Under the pieces are notes generated by a model. It did no database searches, was not told the DNA's origin, and saw only the letters and a program-made list of their open reading frames with translations. 26,449 nucleotides of DNA from a virus. Position numbers and translations under genes: made by a program. Numbering within the stretch: the first letter of the stretch is position 1; every line of letters starts with the position of its first letter. The stretch is from positions 1 through 26,449 of the IMG/VR virus record IMGVR_UViG_3300009537_000148. One strand, written 5' to 3'. This document shows, piece by piece, positions 14,721 to 21,853 of the stretch.

Positions 14721-17700
14721 TACTGTAATGCCAACGCCGCGAACCCTCCGGCCGCCGTAGAAGTGCTTACCCATATCGGCGTGGTCGCGTCATTTTCAGT
14801 ACAGAGTTCACCCACCGCGCCAGGGGTTAAAGCATCGCAATCGGCTACATTGGCGAATCTAACAATCGCGTTACCGAATAACGTCATAAGAGTCGTATTA
14901 TTATTTCTAACTTCCATTACGGTTTCGGCATCTGCCAAAGTCGTAACATTAGTCCCCGCATTATATTTAGACCCGGACAATATAATAGCCGGAGTTGAAT
15001 CTGTCGGGTTATTATCGCCAATAGAAGCATCCAATCTGAGGGCATTAGCGTCGGTATCAGACAACCCCCGAATCCTCAATCCCCCGCTTGTAGCTGCCGA
15101 TTTAACCATTATCCCGTATGTATCTGCTTCCGCGATAGAGGTCATGCTATGACTTACATCGGTCCCGCTCTTGAGGTCCAAGATAGAATCATCATTCGTC
15201 GATTGGTTCACCGTAAGCCCGACCGTCATCCCGGTATTAGCTGTATCCCCGATGAAAACAGCGCCGCCAGTTTCGACAACCAAACGCGGATTAGTGTTAA
15301 GGTCCGCATTAGAGTTCGCCAAAGTGTACGCATTGGAATTGCTGGCGTCCATTCCGAAGGTCCAAGTACAGGTGCTAGTTCCATCGGTCCCCAAACATAC
15401 TCTTACGTCGTTGGCCCCGTCATTATCGGTATCCGAGAATATTTTGAAGTCCGCGCTACTTGTATTTTGAATATCAAGCTGCGCCGTTCCGACAATATTC
15501 CCCGCGACATTTAAGGTACTGTCTAGCGTCGCGGCCCCCGTAACATCAAGCATCCCGCCGAGGTCCAAATTACCCGCCGCCGTAGCGGTTGATCGAGTTC
15601 CGGCCGCGCCCCATGTGATGTCACCCAAAATATCTACATCGCCGTCCGCCGCAGCCACGGAGAATAAACTCGTAGACGCATCGGCGCTTGAAACCAACAA
15701 CGTAAAGGCGTTCGCCGCCTTCCCCGCGATTTCTAATTGCGCATCGGGTGAAGTTTCGTTAATGCCTATTGCCCCGCCACTTTCGACTTCCAGCGCATTT
15801 ACCCCAGTTGAGATAAGCGATAGCGCACCCGCCCCGCTCCGCCCGATTCCCGTTTCGGTATCGCTTACAAATGAATAGACCGGGTTAATGCTACTAGGAA
15901 CCTCATAGTTTAGATTCCAGCTATTGCCCGCCCCTTGAGCCGAAATACCAGATGCGCGAAACAGAAATTTAAGCGCCCCCGCTATACTGAGATATATTTG
16001 GTCGTCGGAAGTCTCGTAGAACCCTGAATCCCCATCGCCAAAAGCCAAACCGGGGCTCGCTGCATCATTAGCCTTTAATGGAATAATAATCTGCCCGTCA
16101 ACGTGCGGAGTATAGCCGCCCGTAGTTGTCATAGTAGATTTTGTAGCCGCTGCGCCAAATACTGCCGCGCCTCCAACGTCTAAGAGACTTATGGGCGCGG
16201 CTACGCCGATACCCACTTTCCCATCGGGCAAAACGGCAAACAAATCACCGGTCGTATCGCTCGCGCTCGTTACTGCGAGGACAAAAGTATCGGCGGCTTT
16301 TTGTCTGACTTCGAGCCCGGCGTCGGGAGAAGTATCATTGACTCCGACATCGCCGGAGTGCGTGATTACAAGCTTATATACTCCTGAATCCTGGGTATCA
16401 AATTGAATATCAGAGCCCGCCCCGCCGTTATGGTTTGTTATTATTAGGTCCTTAAACGTGGAATCGTATTGGAATGAAGCTTTTCGGGAACCGACTTCCT
16501 CTATGTTATATCCTATTTTTGATCCCGACGCTGGACCGTTAATGCCGACAGAAGGGGCTCCTGTCCCGTCCCCAACCAACAAAGTCCTATCCGGTACCGA
16601 TGTGCCGATACCGACGTTGCCGCCAGGCAAAACGGCAAACAAATCACCGGTCGTATCGCTCGCGCTCGTTACTGCGAGGACGAAAGTATCAGCGGCTTTT
16701 TGTTTAACTTCAAGCCCCGCGTCGGGGGAAGCGTCGTTAATGCCGACGTTACCATCCGCATCGACTTGAAACATTGAAGTCGAAGCATCGGCGCTCGAAA
16801 CCAATAAAGTTATCGAATCAACTGCTTGCCCCGCAATCTCCATTGAGGCATCGGGGGTCTGGTTTAAAACTCCGACCCGCCCTCCACCTTCGACGACTAG
16901 AAGCGGAGTTGAAGCATTAGCGCTAGAAATCTGTAATACCTGGGCAATATCCGACTGAGCCGCGACCTCAAAGGTTGCATTTGGGGTTTCTTCGTTTACC
17001 CCTACTCTCCCGGTATTCGTAACCGCAAACAAATCGCCGGTCGTATCGCTCGCGCTCGTTACTGCGAGGACGAAAGTATCGGCGGCTTTTTGTTTAACTT
17101 CGAGCCCCGCGTCGGGGGAAGCGTCGTTAATGCCGACGTCCCCTCCACTTTCGACTACCACAAGCGGGGCCGCGCCGAGCCCCGTCCCATTATCAATCGC
17201 CAAATAATCGGCGCTCCCATCATACCCCAACGCAAAGCGATCCGTAGTTCCTTCCTCAAACTGGATAAATGCGTCCGTGGCGGCATCGTTGGTAATGTCA
17301 CCCGAAATCCGCAATTCGGCCCCCGTCTCTCCTTGTAAGAACATCTGAGCGGTGCCGGTAGAGTCCTCTACGTCAAAATCGGTATCGGGTGTAATCGTTC
17401 CGATTCCGAAGTTTTGGCCGGTGCGGAAATAAGTGGAGAGAGTAGAAGCAGACAACCGAATATCGACATTCCCGCCAGAATCCCGCAACTGATTCAAGGC
17501 ACCCCCACCACTGTCATCGGTAACAGTCCAAAGGATAGTCGCGCCAGTATCGTCAAATAGCTCAATAACGCCGCCGACGGAGCTATCCTTAAAAAGAATA
17601 TTCTTGTTCCCCGAACTATCTTTCAGCGTCAACATATTTGCCGAAGTATAGGTCGATTGAAACACAACCGCGCCGGAGGAAGTTAAGACGGAAGCGCTAT

Positions 17701-17869
17701 CAAGGCTCTTAGGGTCCGTACCCACTACGAGCGTGTCGGTGTCAACGGATGCGGGCGTGGCCGCAGCCCCGTCGATGCTCGAATCCCCGAAAGAAACAAG
17801 CTGCGCTTGAATCGGTGAAGCGAGGCAAAGAGATAGAAAGACCGAAAGAATGGATTTAAACATTTTCAT
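14720..17869 (-). CDS. 1049-aa repetitive fibre-like protein with an N-terminal signal peptide
   Basis: A long beta-repeat protein. Residues 1-22 (MKMFKSILSVFLSLCLASPI then QA) form a Sec signal peptide with likely cleavage after Ala22. The body repeats the 'GxVGINxxSPDAxLEV' unit typical of phage and secreted fibres, with close copies at about 242-291, 373-420 and 505-552 (SPDAGLEVKQKAADTFVLAV, ASDTTGDLFAV) and relatives at 285-370 and 690-740. The part at 600-690 (GDGDSGFYETSDDQIYLSIA, SDTETGIGRSG) and the C-terminal region look like phage fibre shaft and tip. There is no obvious C-terminal chaperone or enzymatic domain. Start: ATG at 17869 with AAGGGAG at about 17878-17884. A signal peptide is not expected on a virion fibre assembled in the cytoplasm. 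Confidence 0.82.
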   Translation of the reverse strand: MKMFKSILSVFLSLCLASPIQAQLVSFGDSSIDGAAATPASVDTDTLVVGTDPKSLDSASVLTSSGAVVFQSTYTSANMLTLKDSSGNKNILFKDSSVGGVIELFDDTGATILWTVTDDSGGGALNQLRDSGGNVDIRLSASTLSTYFRTGQNFGIGTITPDTDFDVEDSTGTAQMFLQGETGAELRISGDITNDAATDAFIQFEEGTTDRFALGYDGSADYLAIDNGTGLGAAPLVVVESGGDVGINDASPDAGLEVKQKAADTFVLAVTSASDTTGDLFAVTNTGRVGVNEETPNATFEVAAQSDIAQVLQISSANASTPLLVVEGGGRVGVLNQTPDASMEIAGQAVDSITLLVSSADASTSMFQVDADGNVGINDASPDAGLEVKQKAADTFVLAVTSASDTTGDLFAVLPGGNVGIGTSVPDRTLLVGDGTGAPSVGINGPASGSKIGYNIEEVGSRKASFQYDSTFKDLIITNHNGGAGSDIQFDTQDSGVYKLVITHSGDVGVNDTSPDAGLEVRQKAADTFVLAVTSASDTTGDLFAVLPDGKVGIGVAAPISLLDVGGAAVFGAAATKSTMTTTGGYTPHVDGQIIIPLKANDAASPGLAFGDGDSGFYETSDDQIYLSIAGALKFLFRASGISAQGAGNSWNLNYEVPSSINPVYSFVSDTETGIGRSGAGALSLISTGVNALEVESGGAIGINETSPDAQLEIAGKAANAFTLLVSSADASTSLFSVAAADGDVDILGDITWGAAGTRSTATAAGNLDLGGMLDVTGAATLDSTLNVAGNIVGTAQLDIQNTSSADFKIFSDTDNDGANDVRVCLGTDGTSTCTWTFGMDASNSNAYTLANSNADLNTNPRLVVETGGAVFIGDTANTGMTVGLTVNQSTNDDSILDLKSGTDVSHSMTSIAEADTYGIMVKSAATSGGLRIRGLSDTDANALRLDASIGDNNPTDSTPAIILSGSKYNAGTNVTTLADAETVMEVRNNNTTLMTLFGNAIVRFANVADCDALTPGAVGELCTENDATTPIWVSTSTAAGGFAALALQ
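16215..16353 (-). repeat. Intragenic repeat copy 1 of 3 in the fibre gene
   Basis: About 140 bp nearly identical at DNA level to copies at 16618-16757 and 17011-17147. The shared core runs from GGCAAACAAATC to the GTCGGG-rich segment and encodes the AADTFVLAVTSASDTTGDLFAV unit in outline. This copy is the most diverged of the three. Confidence 0.8.
16618..16757 (-). repeat. Intragenic repeat copy 2 of 3 in the fibre gene
   Basis: Close copy of 17011-17147, with only scattered differences over the GGTCGTATCGCTCGCGCTCG core and the GTCGGGGGAAGCGTCGTTAA end. High DNA identity, not only protein similarity, suggests recent duplication or gene conversion. Confidence 0.82.
17011..17147 (-). repeat. 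Intragenic repeat copy 3 of 3 in the fibre gene
   Basis: Third copy of the same unit, closest to the N-terminal end of the protein. Together the copies could allow slippage or recombination that alters shaft length. Confidence 0.82.
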
Positions 17870-17882
17870 AGTGGCCGCTCCC

Positions 17883-18296
17883 TTAGTTACTGCGTGGATT
17901 CTGCTTTACGCCCTGCACCGTTACGTTTTCCGCTGACGTATGAAGCGATATAAGCCAAAGACAAACATCTTCCGCCAGTCGAATAAACCCGCCGTTTGAC
18001 CCAGGGGCGATTTCGACCGGCCCCAAAACACTCGTCGCTACGCTAGTGCTGGTACAATCGCCCAAATGCCCGTACATTTTGGCGCTATTAGAAGAAGGGT
18101 TATCAATCAATATCGCGCTCAAAAACCGCATCCGGGTCGTTGTCGATGTGACGTTAGTAAATGCAGAAGTCGATACCGAAACGCTCTCAGGCGCTTGGTA
18201 ATAAACAATCGGCTCCTCAATCGTCTGAATTGCACCCCAAGCCGACGACAACCCTGCCGTCATTAGCAGCCCCAACATTATGAAAATATTTTTCAT
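17883..18296 (-). CDS. Exported protein upstream of the fibre (signal peptide)
   Basis: A 137-aa protein. ATG at 18296 is preceded by AAGGAGAG 5 nt upstream, so the longer reading to 18383, which crosses a hairpin, is not used. Residues 1-22 (MKNIFIMLGLLMTAGLSSAW) plus GA form a signal peptide with likely cleavage near residue 22. The mature part is beta-rich with many Ser/Thr/Val (VYYQAPESVSVSTSAFTNVT, SSNSAKMYGHLGDCTSTSVA) and two Cys (DCTST, DVCLW) that could form a disulphide in the periplasm. It ends 13 bp before the fibre start. No family recognised. A partner or anchor of the fibre-like protein is an inference from adjacency and shared export signals. Confidence 0.75.
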   Translation of the reverse strand: MKNIFIMLGLLMTAGLSSAWGAIQTIEEPIVYYQAPESVSVSTSAFTNVTSTTTRMRFLSAILIDNPSSNSAKMYGHLGDCTSTSVATSVLGPVEIAPGSNGGFIRLAEDVCLWLISLHTSAENVTVQGVKQNPRSN

Positions 18297-18339
18297 CGCT
18301 CTCTCCTTAGTGCGGCATGACGGCATTGTATTAATCTCA

Positions 18340-18364
18340 AAATTTGCGGGGCGTCGCACCCCGC
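18340..18364 (-). terminator. Probable weak intrinsic terminator after the capsid genes
   Basis: On the - strand GCGGGG pairs with CCCCGC around a 7-nt loop (18346-18364) and is followed by AAATTTTGAG. It has a short U-run of four, so it is weak and may only reduce read-through. It lies in the 112-bp gap between the 105-aa head gene and the exported-protein gene, one of the few gaps in this operon, and would set a high head / lower tail expression step. Confidence 0.45.
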
Positions 18365-18372
18365 CGACGGTT

Positions 18373-18402
18373 AGCCTAAACACCGCTAGGTTGAGCCTAA
18401 AC
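18373..18402. repeat. 9-bp direct repeat spaced by 21 bp
   Basis: AGCCTAAAC occurs at 18373-18381 and 18394-18402, start to start 21 bp, about two helical turns, in the gap after the head gene. This could be a protein binding site near an internal promoter, or chance. No clear promoter hexamers were found with it. Confidence 0.4.
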
Positions 18403-18408
18403 GAGTCG

Positions 18409-18726
18409 TTAGGCGGTCGTCTTAATCAGCAACGCGATTTCAACGGTCGTGCCGGTGAAATCCGTCGCTGCGGTCCCGTCCTGCTCGAACGACGCGACGG
18501 TGATAACCAAGCCGGAGTAAGAAACCTGGATCATGCTGAAAGCAGCATCCAAGCCCCCGGTGATGGTTGCACCGACGATTCCAACGATGGAAACTGCTCC
18601 ACCGTGAGAAGCCGCCGTAAGCGTGATGGTATCCGAAGATGCCGCCACGGGCGCGGTAACGGTAATGAGTTTTACCTCACCGCTAAACTCCGTATTCCCT
18701 GCGAGCGTTCCTGTAATAGCTCCCAT
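18409..18726 (-). CDS. 105-aa putative head decoration protein
   Basis: A small beta-rich protein, almost without charged residues, rich in Thr, Ala, Gly and Val (MGAITGTLAGNTEFSGEVKL, ASSDTITLTAASHGG). It directly follows the major capsid gene, 23 bp downstream, with its own GGAGA ribosome binding site. Position and composition fit a capsid decoration or cement protein, but no named family was recognised. No signal peptide. Confidence 0.65.
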   Translation of the reverse strand: MGAITGTLAGNTEFSGEVKLITVTAPVAASSDTITLTAASHGGAVSIVGIVGATITGGLDAAFSMIQVSYSGLVITVASFEQDGTAATDFTGTTVEIALLIKTTA

Positions 18727-18749
18727 TAGTTATATTCTCCTCGCCCCTA

Positions 18750-19868
18750 TTAGGACGCAGCCGCCGTGTCCAAAGCGATAACTCCGAACTCCTTGGAGTT
18801 GAACATCGCCTTTTGCAAGCCACCGATGAAGGAGCCCGCAACACCGTCCTTGTTCTTGTAGTCGAACTGCTCGACGACAAGAGCCTCGGGGTTTGACGCT
18901 TCGGCGTAAAGAACCGCTTGGCGTCCGCAGAGAAGCGCGCGGGCCATATCGACCGCCGCATCCGTTCCCGTTGCCGCGCCACGGAAGCTGTTGCCAGCCT
19001 CAGAAACGTCGAGCCACGGAACGAACTCGTTCTCCAAGAGAAGGACGTTCGACCAAAAACCGAGAGCGCCCCGGAATACAGGGTTCTTCTCGCCACGCCG
19101 CTGAGCGTCTTGCTGCGCGGTTTTCCAGTCGGACGACTTCCGAATGTCCCGAGCCTGATACGGATGAAGGAACATGACGTAGAAGCTGTCTCCGTCACGC
19201 TCGATCGGCTGGATTTGCGGCTGCGCCAATTTGGCGAGAGTCGCAACATTCGTAACTTCGTCGAGGGTCATGGTATCACCCGCAACGAGGTTGTCGGTGC
19301 CATCGCCAGCGCCGGAACGAGCCGCGCGGAGGTAGCGGTTCCCCAAACCATCAGCCGTGTCGGCGTCAGGAATGAAGTCAGGGGTGTTAGACCAAGCTGC
19401 GCGAACGCCGATGGTGTTGCCAGCGGTGTCAACGAGCGTGGTGTTGGTCACTCCGCCGAGTTTGAAGAACATCTGGCGGACGATGTACTCTTTCATCCAA
19501 ACGCGGAGGTTGGAACGAGCCTGAGCGATCTGGTCGTAGATAACCTTCTGCGCGTCTAGTTTTCCCTTTAAGCGAACGGCGTTGCGAATCTGGTCGATGC
19601 TAACTTGCTCGGAGAAAGAAGTCATCGCCTCTTCGTTACCTTCGAGTTCGTCATCGCCGGTCACGCCGTCGCCCGACAAGCGCGCTACCAAACCAAAGGT
19701 CTGAGTATCGCCCTTTTCCTTCATGAGTTCCCGCTTGATTTGGATGACGTTATTCTCGTCCTCACCCGCGAAACCCATCACGTTCGTTACGTCACGCATC
19801 ACATCGTCGAGAAGCTCCTTGGACCAAAGCTCCTTACGAAGCGCGTCAATCGTTATTGTGTTAGCCAT
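18750..19868 (-). CDS. Major capsid protein, N4-gp56 type
   Basis: A 372-aa HK97-fold capsid protein of the N4-gp56 / DUF4043 family. Hallmarks are KELWSKELLDDVMRD at the N-terminus, GDTQTFGLVARLSGDGVTGD, then ELEGNEEAMTSFSEQVSIDQ with NAVRLKGKLDAQKV (about 75-110), WMKEYIVRQMFF, a YVMFLHPYQARDIR motif around 230-243 and GAGDGT-type loops. Length matches the family. It follows the scaffold gene with a strong ribosome binding site (AAAGGAGGTTAG) 8-15 nt before the ATG, as expected for the most highly made product. No protease or processing site is obvious. Confidence 0.93.
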   Translation of the reverse strand: MANTITIDALRKELWSKELLDDVMRDVTNVMGFAGEDENNVIQIKRELMKEKGDTQTFGLVARLSGDGVTGDDELEGNEEAMTSFSEQVSIDQIRNAVRLKGKLDAQKVIYDQIAQARSNLRVWMKEYIVRQMFFKLGGVTNTTLVDTAGNTIGVRAAWSNTPDFIPDADTADGLGNRYLRAARSGAGDGTDNLVAGDTMTLDEVTNVATLAKLAQPQIQPIERDGDSFYVMFLHPYQARDIRKSSDWKTAQQDAQRRGEKNPVFRGALGFWSNVLLLENEFVPWLDVSEAGNSFRGAATGTDAAVDMARALLCGRQAVLYAEASNPEALVVEQFDYKNKDGVAGSFIGGLQKAMFNSKEFGVIALDTAAAS

Positions 19869-19892
19869 TTCGTGTGACTAACCTCCTTTAAT

Positions 19893-21035
19893 TTAACCCC
19901 GAACGAGTTTTTTGTACTGCTCCGGGTGCTTCTGGCGGAAAGCCAACCGCTCTCTCGCGCTCATTCTAACGAGGTCTTGCTCGGTTACATCATCAACTGC
20001 AACCTCGCGCGATCCCCCGCCAGCCGGAAGTGCTGCACTCGAACCCGCTCGTTGGGTATTTTTTACTATGCGCTTCAATCGCTCGGGCGTTTGGCCCCCG
20101 TTTGCTTTCGGGTCTGTCTTAGCCCCCGTAGGTTTTGCTTCTCGCGTATTTCCATACTCAGGATGAAATTGCCCAATCTCATAAGCAATCAGAGCCGTGG
20201 TATAGCCGTCAAGATCAATCGTATCCGCTTTAACCGCAGAGACTTGCATATCCCGAATAAGCCCCGCGATCTTGTCCCGCTTCCATTTTTCGGGGACCAT
20301 CGAATCAAGATTGGTGATAACCTCTTTTGCCCTTACGAGCGTGTCGTCGAAATCAGCATGAATAGAGCGCGCGTATTCTTCTTGGTCTTGGTGCGCGGCT
20401 TTCAACCGATCTGCGACTTCTTGTCGCTTCTGCTCCTCGATTTGTCGAGCCTCGGCTTCGCGCGCTTCTTTCTCTTTAAGCGCCTTGAGCGTAACGGGCT
20501 GCGATTCGGGGTCTACGGGATTCCCCTCTTCATCCGTTGCGGGCAAGAAAGCGGCGGGATTCTCTTTAACCGCTTTTACCTCAGACCGTAATTGTTCGAT
20601 GATCCGATCCTTCTCGCGCGCTTGGGCCTCAATCGCTTGACGGCGGCTGCGCTCGTTCTTCATTCGGAAATAAATTCCGCGGACCGGCGTTCCGGGGCCA
20701 AACGTATCTGAAAACTTAGCCTCTTGCTCCGGCGTAAGCGAAAAATCGGGAAGCGATGAACCTTTCGACGCGGGTTTCGCCTCTTCCTTCGCCTCGCTCT
20801 TCTCTTCCTTCTCCTCGCCCTTCTCTTCCTTCTCTTCCTTCTCTTCCTTCTCTTCCTTCTCCTCGCCTTCGGGCTTCTTCAAAAACCCCCGCTTCTCAGC
20901 GGCGTCAATCTCTTCTTTCTTCCAATTCGCTTTGACTAAATCATCGCGCGTAGGGACCTCAACCACGGGGGCTTTCGCCTCTTCCGCAGGAGGTACGATT
21001 ACAGTTGTTGGTTCTTTAGTTTCGTTCTCAGCCAT
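19893..21035 (-). CDS. Capsid scaffolding protein
   Basis: A 380-aa highly charged, mostly helical protein just before the major capsid gene, the standard place for a scaffold. Residues 57-85 are a Glu/Lys repeat (EEKEEKEEKEEK and on) encoded by a DNA microsatellite. Residues 90-125 hold SLTPEQEAKFSDTFGPGTPV and a Phe/Met-rich turn, then a coiled coil of about 130-215 (Glu/Arg/Lys heptads). The C-terminus has a basic helix (VRMSARERLAFRQKHPEQYK) typical of capsid-binding scaffold ends. No protease motif is seen. AGGAAAA 6-12 nt before the ATG is the ribosome binding site. Confidence 0.82.
   Translation of the reverse strand: MAENETKEPTTVIVPPAEEAKAPVVEVPTRDDLVKANWKKEEIDAAEKRGFLKKPEGEEKEEKEEKEEKEEKGEEKEEKSEAKEEAKPASKGSSLPDFSLTPEQEAKFSDTFGPGTPVRGIYFRMKNERSRRQAIEAQAREKDRIIEQLRSEVKAVKENPAAFLPATDEEGNPVDPESQPVTLKALKEKEAREAEARQIEEQKRQEVADRLKAAHQDQEEYARSIHADFDDTLVRAKEVITNLDSMVPEKWKRDKIAGLIRDMQVSAVKADTIDLDGYTTALIAYEIGQFHPEYGNTREAKPTGAKTDPKANGGQTPERLKRIVKNTQRAGSSAALPAGGGSREVAVDDVTEQDLVRMSARERLAFRQKHPEQYKKLVRG
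20779..20865 (-). repeat. 9-bp microsatellite in the scaffold gene
   Basis: Four perfect copies of TTCTCTTCC (20821-20856) with degenerate copies on both sides. It stays in frame (unit of 9) and encodes the Glu/Glu/Lys run, so length changes by one unit would keep the frame. Confidence 0.85.
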
Positions 21036-21047
21036 TTTAATTTTCCT

Positions 21048-21443
21048 CTATCGGGTTTCCCCGTCGTAAAACTTCTGCATGGCCTTCACGATCCCAACGA
21101 ACAAAAAGTCTTTCGCCCGTTGGGTTGACGGTAACTCGCTGTATGCAACCATGCAAGGATGCTCTTTCTTTTCGATATCCTTAACCGGGCCATGCTTCCA
21201 CCCGTCGGCACGTTTCGCTTCACACCAAGCCTCATGTTGATCGGCTGGCGTTGCGTCCTCGTTATCGAGTTTAAACCGCACACCACCAATCGCGGATTGC
21301 TTTTGCCAATCGTAGGCTTTACCCCATTCATCCTGGGAATTATCGCCCGTATCTTCACAATAAGCCCGATTCGCCTCATGAGCGATTCGTGCAATCCGTT
21401 CGATGATCGTATCGCTATACGTTTTTGTTTTTATCATATCCAT
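21048..21443 (-). CDS. RyR domain protein
   Basis: A 131-aa protein that is almost wholly one RyR domain (Pfam RyR), the helical module first named in ryanodine receptors and frequent in phages and bacteria. Visible signatures: IARIAHEANRAYCEDTGDNS, QKQSAIGGVRFKLDN, HEAWCEAKRADGWKHGPVKD and EKKEHPCMVAYSELP, followed by a final helix (KDFLFVGIVKAM). Residues about 12-125. In phages it is often next to structural genes but its ligand is unknown. ATG at 21443 shares its A with the upstream stop (TAATG). It lies between the 132-aa protein and the scaffold genes, so it is probably expressed with head proteins. Confidence 0.9.
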   Translation of the reverse strand: MDMIKTKTYSDTIIERIARIAHEANRAYCEDTGDNSQDEWGKAYDWQKQSAIGGVRFKLDNEDATPADQHEAWCEAKRADGWKHGPVKDIEKKEHPCMVAYSELPSTQRAKDFLFVGIVKAMQKFYDGETR

Positions 21444-21841
21444 TATCGCTTCGGGTTAATCCGAGCGCCTTTTACCCCAGAATCCCGGCACCAAACATGA
21501 TCTTCGTCCGCCGAAGCGATCATGATAAAACCTTCGGGCGATTCAAAAAACTTTTGCCCCGGAGGAAGCGGAGCGTCGAGCGCCTTTCGAGACTCGGCAA
21601 CTCTATCCGCTAAAGACTGTCCGCCCCCGGCGTTCTTAACGGCAAGCTGCGCTTTCATAGAAGTTGGTTCGGGCTCGGGCTCAACGGGCTCGGGCTTTAT
21701 CTCCAATTCAGCGTCGGGCTCAATCACCGTTGCCGTCGCTGTCGCTGTAGAGGCTAAAATATCTTCCATCGAAGCCTCAGTAACCGGGGTTGAGGCGTCA
21801 GCTAAAGAACCTAAAATATCTTCGGTTTTGTTCTTGCTCAT
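21443..21841 (-). CDS. Hypothetical head-region protein
   Basis: A 132-aa protein in two parts: a disordered acidic N-terminal half with Pro/Glu repeats (KPEPVEPEPEPTS), then a compact C-terminal part (about 90-132) with FFESPEGFIMIASADEDHVW and CRDSGVKGARINPKR. That C-terminal pattern resembles a short domain seen in other phage genomes beside portal genes; I do not know its function. A ribosome binding site AAAGGAGA lies 6-13 nt before the ATG. Confidence 0.7.
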   Translation of the reverse strand: MSKNKTEDILGSLADASTPVTEASMEDILASTATATATVIEPDAELEIKPEPVEPEPEPTSMKAQLAVKNAGGGQSLADRVAESRKALDAPLPPGQKFFESPEGFIMIASADEDHVWCRDSGVKGARINPKR

Positions 21842-21853
21842 AGTTGTTCTCCT

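Noticed and set aside
16215-17147. CRISPR-like array in the fibre gene
   Set aside because: Copies are 140 bp, coding, unevenly spaced and with no unique short spacers; they are protein repeats.
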